A stretch of DNA of 49,093 nucleotides from CAZLLE01 sp964560425 (GTDB taxonomy: Bacteria; Campylobacterota; Campylobacteria; Campylobacterales; QNZT01): the NCBI GenBank assembly GCA_964560425.1, contig CAZLLE010000038.1:1-49093 (forward strand). The letters run 5' to 3'. Both the position numbers and the translations under genes were made by a program. Below are positions 43,091-49,093 of the stretch, piece after piece. Numbering within the stretch: position 1 is the stretch's first letter; every line of letters begins with the position of its first letter. The notes beneath the pieces were generated by a model. The model worked only from the letters and a program-made list of their open reading frames with translations, was not told the DNA's origin and ran no database searches.

Positions 43091-44812
43091 ATGAACATGC
43101 GTTATATAATAGTAGTTCTGTTTTTGATATTGTCACTTCAAAGTTCAGATATGAAGTATCTAAAATTTAAAACAGATGGAGTATTTGACGACAAAAGGCT
43201 CTATGATGAGATGGATATTGAGAGGGTATCTTGGTACCAATTTTGGAAAGATCAAACACCAAAGATAAACATCAAACTTATAAACTCAATTGAAGACTCA
43301 CTAATAAGTTTTTATAAATCTCAAGGTTATTATCATGTCAGAGTAGAAGCAAATGAGACAAATGAGACAATACTCTTTGATATTAAGGCAAATAGTCCTA
43401 TTGTTGTAAAATCTATACAGAGCAATTTAGAACCAAAATATAGAAAACTTATCAAATTAAAAAAAGATAAAAAGTTTAAAGCATTTAATTTTATTAATAG
43501 TAAAAAAGATATTAAACATAAACTTTTAGAAGATGGTTTTTGTAATTATAACTTAAAAGCAAAAGCTAGAATTGATATAGAAAAAGATATATCTTTTATC
43601 ACATTTTTTCTAACAAAAAATAAAAAATGTAAAATTGGAGATATTACAATTCATGCTCCCAAAAATATTCATAAAAAAGTTATTACCTCCCGACTAAACT
43701 TTAAAAAGGGAGATGACTATAGCTCCAAAAGAGTTAATGACAGCTATAGTACACTTTCAGGTCTTGGAGCTTTTGATAGAGTTCAAATTGAGACAAATAA
43801 ACATAATAGCAATATGAATATTGATATCAATCTTCTTAAAAAAGTAAAGAGAGTTAGACAAGAAGCTGGTATCGGATATGAAACTGATCTTGGAATGAAA
43901 AGTGTTTTTAGATGGGAACAGAGAAATTATAAAGGAGATGCCAAAAAGATCTCTTTTGATCTTAAATACTCCAAAAAAGAGAAATTTATAAAAAATAGTT
44001 TTTTTTGGCCAGCTATTTCAGCACTACCGTACTACCCAAACCACTATATAGATCTTAATAATGAGTTTATATATTCTGAGGTTAACCTCAACTCCTTTAA
44101 TGAAAAAAAATATGCAAACTACCTACATTTTATGAAGGACTACTTTCTCTACAGCATCGACTTAGGAGTTGGACTTGAACATATTACGATTCAAAAGAGA
44201 GGTGATATTTGTAATATTATAGATGGAAAATTTTTTCTATTTTTTCCATTTGCAAAATTTATTATAGATACTAGGGATTCTAAACTAAATCCAAAAAATG
44301 GAATATATCTTAGTAACTCTTTTGAAATGGGTATTAAATCTTTTGCAAATAGTAGTACTTATAGTAAATTTATAACAGAAGCAAGAATTATTCAAACATT
44401 AGGTGATCTAACTATTGCAGCAAAAGGAAAATTAGGACTTATTCAAGAGTTTGAAAATAGATTGCCAGAGTCAAAACTATTTTTGGGTGGTGGAGCTTTT
44501 AGTAACCGTGCTTATGGCTATAAAAAAATAGGGGCTTATGATGCTCAATGTGATGAAGTAGGAGGGCGAACAATGATAGCAACTACTATAGAGGCTAGTC
44601 ATCCCATTTACAAAAAATTAGAGGGTGCTATATTTTATGATACTACACTAATTAGTAAAGATAGTTTCTACTTCAATACAGATTTTCGACACTCAGTTGG
44701 TTTTGGATTCAGATACATCACACCAATAGGTCCTGTCAAAATTGATTTTGGATTGGATATAGAGAACTATTCACAAAATACTATTCATTTTCAAATAGGT
44801 CAATCATTTTGA
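43091..44812 (+). CDS. tamA: TamA-like outer-membrane Omp85 protein
   Basis: An Omp85-family protein of about 573 residues. An N-terminal signal peptide (RYIIVVLFLILSLQSSD) is followed by POTRA-type domains (~20-250), then a C-terminal 16-strand barrel (~260-573) with FFPFAKFIIDTRDSKLNPKNGIYLS, the L6-loop Arg of SNRAYGYKKIG, and a terminal Phe in FQIGQSF as the beta-signal. Pairing with the TamB gene directly downstream identifies TamA rather than BamA. The start is uncertain: ATG 43091 or 43097, neither with a good ribosome site; an in-frame TTG at 43079 is the longest option. The stop overlaps the tamB TTG start by TTGA. Confidence 0.88.
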   Translation: MNMRYIIVVLFLILSLQSSDMKYLKFKTDGVFDDKRLYDEMDIERVSWYQFWKDQTPKINIKLINSIEDSLISFYKSQGYYHVRVEANETNETILFDIKANSPIVVKSIQSNLEPKYRKLIKLKKDKKFKAFNFINSKKDIKHKLLEDGFCNYNLKAKARIDIEKDISFITFFLTKNKKCKIGDITIHAPKNIHKKVITSRLNFKKGDDYSSKRVNDSYSTLSGLGAFDRVQIETNKHNSNMNIDINLLKKVKRVRQEAGIGYETDLGMKSVFRWEQRNYKGDAKKISFDLKYSKKEKFIKNSFFWPAISALPYYPNHYIDLNNEFIYSEVNLNSFNEKKYANYLHFMKDYFLYSIDLGVGLEHITIQKRGDICNIIDGKFFLFFPFAKFIIDTRDSKLNPKNGIYLSNSFEMGIKSFANSSTYSKFITEARIIQTLGDLTIAAKGKLGLIQEFENRLPESKLFLGGGAFSNRAYGYKKIGAYDAQCDEVGGRTMIATTIEASHPIYKKLEGAIFYDTTLISKDSFYFNTDFRHSVGFGFRYITPIGPVKIDFGLDIENYSQNTIHFQIGQSF

Positions 44813-47800
44813 AAAAAAAAATAAAAGTTAGCTTTATAAGAATAGCTATTTTCATAGAACTTTCTCTGCTTATTGGTACATTTGTATTAACAATTTTAGC
44901 AAATCCAAAGACACTCAATTTTGCAGTAGATAGAGCCACCAAAAATATGAATATTACATATGATAATATATCTGGAAATCTTCTCAAAACAATGGTTGCT
45001 ACAAATATAAAATATAAAGGTAAGATATTAGCGAGTGAAGCACTGATAGATTGGAACATGAGAGCATTAGCCAAAGCCAAGATGGAGATAGAAGAGCTTG
45101 AATTAAGAAAAGTAAATTTGGCAACACTAATAAAACTAGTAGAAGATATAAATAGAAATAGAGTACCAAAAAAGGAAAAAACTACATTTATTCCAACTAT
45201 AAATATTCAACATATATTTTTTTCAACACTTCCATATAATCAAAAAAATATAAAAATTGATAAACTTGAGATTGAAGCAACCAATATCAGTGCAAATAGT
45301 AATAAATTAGAGATTGAAAATTTTCTTATAGATACACTTAATGATCACTCAAATCTTATGGCCGATGGAAATATAAAAGATAAAATATTAGCATTTGAGC
45401 ATCTATGGATTCAAGATATAGATATACAAAAAATATTAGATTTTAATAGAACTAAACTTACTACAAATGAGAGTAACAACAGTATCAAACAGAATAAAAA
45501 AACAACTGTAAATAACCTTATATCACAAATAAAAGTTCATGATCTAAAAGCAGATATCAAACCTTTTAACTACCAAAAATATAAAATAAAAGCAGCTCTA
45601 CTCTCAGTAAAAGAGTCTATTCTTAATCTAAAAAAGAAAAAATTACAATCTAAAAAATTAGCACTACACACTAACACAAATCTTGGAAACCTTGCATTGA
45701 GAGGAGAGATAAAAGATAATAATCTTTTGGCAAAAACTAATATAAATCTAAATCCAAAATATTTTTCAAAATATACCTCATTTGTAGATTTTGGTGCTTT
45801 AAATCCCCTAAAGGTAAATTTAAAAGTAAATAAGAAAGCTATCGATGCAAATTTATCATGTAGTGCCTTTAATATTCTTAGAGGTAAAAAAGATCGTTTT
45901 ATAGATTATAAAATAGCTATTAACTCCCTAAAATCACAAATAAATTTTGATCTTAAGAGTAAAATTTTTAAAGCCAAAACAGATACTAATATATCAACAC
46001 CACATGCATCACTCAAGGCAACAAATAGACTTACATTTCACAATAAATTGACTCATTTTGGAGATATTAAAGTATCTAAAATAGATAATTTACCAAAAAT
46101 TTTATATCCTCTTTTGAAAAAAGCAACTATTCACTACAAAGGTCAAGATAAAAAACTTGATGCTAATCTAAAAACTACCAAATTAAAGTTAAATTTCCAT
46201 ACTTCAGATTTTAAAACTTCAAAGTTTGAAGCTCAAACAAAAAATATAAAATTAATGGAATTACTTCCAAATACACCAAAGATTCTTAAAGATACCTCAT
46301 TAATAGTAAAAGCAACAATGCCTCTTAATTTTAAAAAAGTAAAACCTCTTTATATTCCTTTTGAGATAGAGTCAAATTTACTAAATTTCAATGGAAAAAT
46401 AGAGATAGACCAAAGTATCAATATTAACTCAAAAGTAAAATCTAGAAAAAATTCCATACTGAAAAAATTGGATAAAAATCTAAAAACAGAGAAACTCTTT
46501 CCTAGTGATCTCAAAATCAATATTAATAAAAATATAATTGATATAAATATTCTAAATAACTACATTCAAAGTAACATTAACTATAACAGAGATAATAATT
46601 TTACAGATATAAAACTAGATATATCTGGTGAAACAATAGAGATTTCAGGAGAGAAAGATAATCTACATCTAACAACAAATATAAACTCGATAAAAACTCT
46701 ACAAGAGAGAGTAAAAGAGTTTTATAAATTAAAAAAGATACCTCTTGATGGAGAGATAAAACTTGATGCAAACATAAAAAATCTAAAACAGATTGATGCA
46801 AATATAAAGAGTCGTTGGATGGTTTATGAGTATAAAGATAGTAAATTTGCTTTTGCTGAAAAAATCAATATCAACACTACAATTACAAAGAAAAAGAGTA
46901 TTATTCATAATTATCAACTAGATAGTTATTTAGATTACAATCGTCACTTCTTTAGCTCTAAAGCTTCAACTATTAGACATACAAAAGATAAAATATCAGT
47001 AAAATATTTTTGGATTAATGATGGTATAAAAACTTATGGTAATTATAATATAAAAAATAGTGCAGCTCTATTTCATACTCAAGCAGATGATTATCACTAT
47101 AAAGGAGAAGAGGGAGATATTAGATTTTCTACAAACATTATTACAAAATACTCTAAAGAGAGTACCAAAATAAGCGGACAACTTACTCTCTTAGAGGGAA
47201 TTATCAACTATGAACCCAAAAAAACACATAATATACAAGACCCTGATATTATTATTATTCAAGAAGAGGAAGCAAGAAAGAGAAAAAATAGAGAAAAAAA
47301 TAGTAACCTCTCTCTTGATATTCAAGTAAAATCAAACAAGGCTATAACATACAAAATCAAAAAAGTAGAAGTATCTCTAGAACCAGATTTGACAATCTGG
47401 AAAAATAGACAAGCACCACTAGAGCTACTTGGTCGTATTGTAATTAATCAAGGATTATATAGAGACAATAAAAAAGATTTTATTATTGAACCAGGAGAGA
47501 TTATGTTTGGTGGGAATATATTAACACCATATCTAAATATTAAAGCAATCCATAAAAGCGACCCTTATACCATTACAATCGAAGTATCAGGAACCTTAGA
47601 TAACCCTATTATCAACTTTAGTTCTGATCCATATTTAAGTCAAAGTGATATATTATCTATAATACTTTTTGGAACTACTTCATCAGAGCTATTTGCAGGC
47701 AAAACTCAAAGTTCATCTAATCAAGCTATATCAATGTTTGGAAATACATTTGCAAAAGAGATCGTAGAAAATTTTGGCATAAAATTGGATCGATTAGTGC

Positions 47801-47994
47801 TTTTAACAAATCAAGAGGGTGGTATAGGTATTGAAGTTGGCAAAAAAATATCCAAAAAAATCACCTTAGTATATATCAATGATATTGTCTCAACAATTAA
47901 AGTAAAATATAAAAACTCTAAACATTTTGAGACGGATTTAACAATAGGAGAAGAGTCTAGTGGAATCGAATTTTTTTTTAAAACAGAGTATTAA
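44809..47994 (+). CDS. tamB: TamB-like translocation/assembly protein (DUF490)
   Basis: In this 1061-residue inner-membrane-anchored periplasmic protein, residues ~8-30 are the membrane helix, then a long, Lys/Asn-rich beta-helical body (AsmA/TamB-like repeats), and the C-terminal DUF490 domain (~730-1061) with EPGEIMFGGNILTPYLNIKA, DNPIINFSSDPYLSQSDILSIILFG and a terminal beta segment. It spans the periplasm to TamA and is now thought to move lipids or barrel substrates to the outer membrane. The start is TTG, overlapping the tamA stop by TTGA. Length is below E. coli TamB (~1259). Confidence 0.9.
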   Translation: MKKKIKVSFIRIAIFIELSLLIGTFVLTILANPKTLNFAVDRATKNMNITYDNISGNLLKTMVATNIKYKGKILASEALIDWNMRALAKAKMEIEELELRKVNLATLIKLVEDINRNRVPKKEKTTFIPTINIQHIFFSTLPYNQKNIKIDKLEIEATNISANSNKLEIENFLIDTLNDHSNLMADGNIKDKILAFEHLWIQDIDIQKILDFNRTKLTTNESNNSIKQNKKTTVNNLISQIKVHDLKADIKPFNYQKYKIKAALLSVKESILNLKKKKLQSKKLALHTNTNLGNLALRGEIKDNNLLAKTNINLNPKYFSKYTSFVDFGALNPLKVNLKVNKKAIDANLSCSAFNILRGKKDRFIDYKIAINSLKSQINFDLKSKIFKAKTDTNISTPHASLKATNRLTFHNKLTHFGDIKVSKIDNLPKILYPLLKKATIHYKGQDKKLDANLKTTKLKLNFHTSDFKTSKFEAQTKNIKLMELLPNTPKILKDTSLIVKATMPLNFKKVKPLYIPFEIESNLLNFNGKIEIDQSININSKVKSRKNSILKKLDKNLKTEKLFPSDLKININKNIIDINILNNYIQSNINYNRDNNFTDIKLDISGETIEISGEKDNLHLTTNINSIKTLQERVKEFYKLKKIPLDGEIKLDANIKNLKQIDANIKSRWMVYEYKDSKFAFAEKININTTITKKKSIIHNYQLDSYLDYNRHFFSSKASTIRHTKDKISVKYFWINDGIKTYGNYNIKNSAALFHTQADDYHYKGEEGDIRFSTNIITKYSKESTKISGQLTLLEGIINYEPKKTHNIQDPDIIIIQEEEARKRKNREKNSNLSLDIQVKSNKAITYKIKKVEVSLEPDLTIWKNRQAPLELLGRIVINQGLYRDNKKDFIIEPGEIMFGGNILTPYLNIKAIHKSDPYTITIEVSGTLDNPIINFSSDPYLSQSDILSIILFGTTSSELFAGKTQSSSNQAISMFGNTFAKEIVENFGIKLDRLVLLTNQEGGIGIEVGKKISKKITLVYINDIVSTIKVKYKNSKHFETDLTIGEESSGIEFFFKTEY

Positions 47995-48006
47995 AGAAGT
48001 AAACAG

Positions 48007-48225
48007 ATGAGACAATTTATTTTAATATTAACTATAATACCACTATTTCATGGCTGTTTGTACTTTAACGATACAGGTATATCAACTAAACTTTATAGTG
48101 AGGGAGATGAATATTATGATGCAAATGGAAATTATCGTATAGATTGTTGTGATTATCAAAAATGTAATAAAAATATAGAGGAGTATAAAAATCTTGAACA
48201 CTACCAAATATATCTTGGATATTAA
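48007..48225 (+). CDS. Small putative lipoprotein
   Basis: The 72-residue product has a signal segment MRQFILILTIIPLFHGC with lipobox Cys17. The mature part is short, with Tyr, Asp and Asn and a CC pair plus another Cys (DCCDYQKCN), so disulphides are possible. No family recognised. It begins 12 bases after tamB with AAGAAG upstream, and its last 32 bases overlap the proposed cmoB start. Confidence 0.6.
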   Translation: MRQFILILTIIPLFHGCLYFNDTGISTKLYSEGDEYYDANGNYRIDCCDYQKCNKNIEEYKNLEHYQIYLGY

Positions 48226-49093
48226 ACAAGAGAGAGAAAAATGGCTCACATGGAAAAATATTGCCCCTCTTAGAGAGGAATTATCTACTCTTAAAGAGAT
48301 AGATTCTACACTATCTATATCGGATACTATTTCTATTTCAGCAAAAATATCCCAAGAGGAGCAAGAAAAAATAGAAAATTTTGCAAAAATGCTTAGACCT
48401 TGGAGAAAAGGACCTTTTCAGATTTTTGATACATTTATTGATAGTGAGTGGAATAGCAGTATCAAATATAATCTACTCAAGCCATATTTTGATCTAAAAG
48501 ATAAAAAAGTAGCCGATATCGGATGTAATAATGGCTATTACATGTTTAAAATGTTGGAAGAAGAACCAAAAAAAATCATAGGTTTTGATCCCTCTCCTCT
48601 TTGTAAGACACAATTTGATTTTATCAACCACTATATCAAAAGTAATATAGAGTATGAACTTTTAGGAATTGAGCATCTTGAACACTATGGAGATAAATTT
48701 GATGTTATTTTCTGTTTGGGAGTTCTTTATCATAGAAGTGATCCCATAAACTCTTTAAAATCCCTAAAAAAGGGGTTGGAAAAAGATGGTATATTATACC
48801 TAGATACATTCATGATTGATGGAGAAGAGGAGGTCGCTCTCACACCAAATAAAACCTACTCAAAAATCCCAAACATATACTTTATACCTACAGTATCAGC
48901 TCTAAAAAACTGGTGTTTAAGAGCTGGATTTAGAGAATTTGAAGTGTTAGAAATTAAAAAGACTAAGCTTAATGAGCAGAGAAAAACAGATTGGATATTG
49001 GGAGATAGTCTTGGTGATTTTTTAAATCCTGAAAATCCAGAAGTTACAATTGAGGGCTACCCAGCCCCCAAAAGAGTCTATATTAAAGCTTCA
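48194..49093 (+). CDS. cmoB: tRNA U34 carboxymethyltransferase CmoB (C-terminus cut by window)
   Basis: The frame is open from the proposed TTG at 48194 (GAGGAG at 48178-48183) to the window edge, giving 300 residues. Family motifs are EREKWLTWKNIAPLREELS, LRPWRKGPFQIFDTFIDSEW, the SAM-binding DIGCNNGYYMFKML near 110-125, LGVLYHRSDPINSLK near 175, LDTFMIDGEEEVALTPN and YPAPKRVYIKA. It converts cmo5U-tRNA precursors using carboxy-SAM. By comparison with the family (~320 residues), only a few residues are missing. A later TTG at 48215 is another possible start. The gene overlaps the upstream small lipoprotein gene. Confidence 0.88.
   Translation, partial: MNTTKYILDIKQEREKWLTWKNIAPLREELSTLKEIDSTLSISDTISISAKISQEEQEKIENFAKMLRPWRKGPFQIFDTFIDSEWNSSIKYNLLKPYFDLKDKKVADIGCNNGYYMFKMLEEEPKKIIGFDPSPLCKTQFDFINHYIKSNIEYELLGIEHLEHYGDKFDVIFCLGVLYHRSDPINSLKSLKKGLEKDGILYLDTFMIDGEEEVALTPNKTYSKIPNIYFIPTVSALKNWCLRAGFREFEVLEIKKTKLNEQRKTDWILGDSLGDFLNPENPEVTIEGYPAPKRVYIKAS

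Noticed and set aside
44781..45080. Minus-strand 99-codon hydrophobic frame over the tamA/tamB junction
   Set aside because: Opposite strand of the tamB signal-anchor region; no independent support.

Overview
The window is strongly AT-rich, gene-dense DNA that looks like a chromosome segment of a Campylobacterota (Epsilonproteobacteria) species. The evidence is a korDABC (oorDABC) 2-oxoglutarate:ferredoxin oxidoreductase operon in the Campylobacter/Sulfurimonas order, a monomeric isocitrate dehydrogenase, AcnB, a CetA/CetB-like split energy-taxis receptor, a long FlgL and a TamA/TamB pair. Genus cannot be fixed from the sequence alone. No transposase, integrase, CRISPR array or rRNA gene was seen.

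Layout. 1-3515 (minus): the N-terminal 1010 residues of a secreted DUF11-repeat surface protein that runs off the left edge, preceded by a small membrane-anchored protein. 3632-5619 (plus): a PAS protein and a zinc-binding-domain chemoreceptor. 5640-30887 (all minus): purL; an operon of ETF:quinone oxidoreductase, a fused EtfB-EtfA and malate dehydrogenase; the central-carbon operon mdh-fumC-sucC-sucD-korD-korA-korB-korC; icd; mltG; acnB; ftsK; flgL. 31077-33970 (plus): HU, tRNA-Leu(CAA), murA and a hemerythrin-PAS protein. 33978-35788 (minus): proA and an ABC ATPase. 35896-36174 (plus): a small exported Lys/Ala-rich protein. 36211-41667 (minus): fabI and a tightly overlapping Entner-Doudoroff operon zwf-pgl-edd-eda. 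41913-49093: a cold-shock protein, crcB (minus), a lipoprotein, tamA-tamB, a second small lipoprotein and cmoB, which is cut by the right edge.

How the genes fit together. AcnB, Icd, Kor, SucCD, FumC and Mdh cover citrate to oxaloacetate and could run as an oxidative or, with an ATP-citrate lyase not present here, a reductive TCA cycle. Kor needs low-potential ferredoxin. The neighbouring fused Etf has sequence features reminiscent of electron-bifurcating Etf proteins and sits with ETF:quinone oxidoreductase, so a ferredoxin-supplying role is a testable idea. Two malate dehydrogenases differ in the cofactor-specificity loop, one NAD-like and one lacking the NAD-type Asp. A nearly identical 18-bp element lies upstream of icd and acnB and may co-regulate them. 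The zwf-pgl-edd-eda operon adds a complete glucose-6-phosphate to pyruvate plus glyceraldehyde-3-phosphate route.

The most notable points are the Etf operon, the two malate dehydrogenases, the shared icd/acnB element and an apparent ATT start codon for FtsK. No wholly unknown multi-gene system was recognised.
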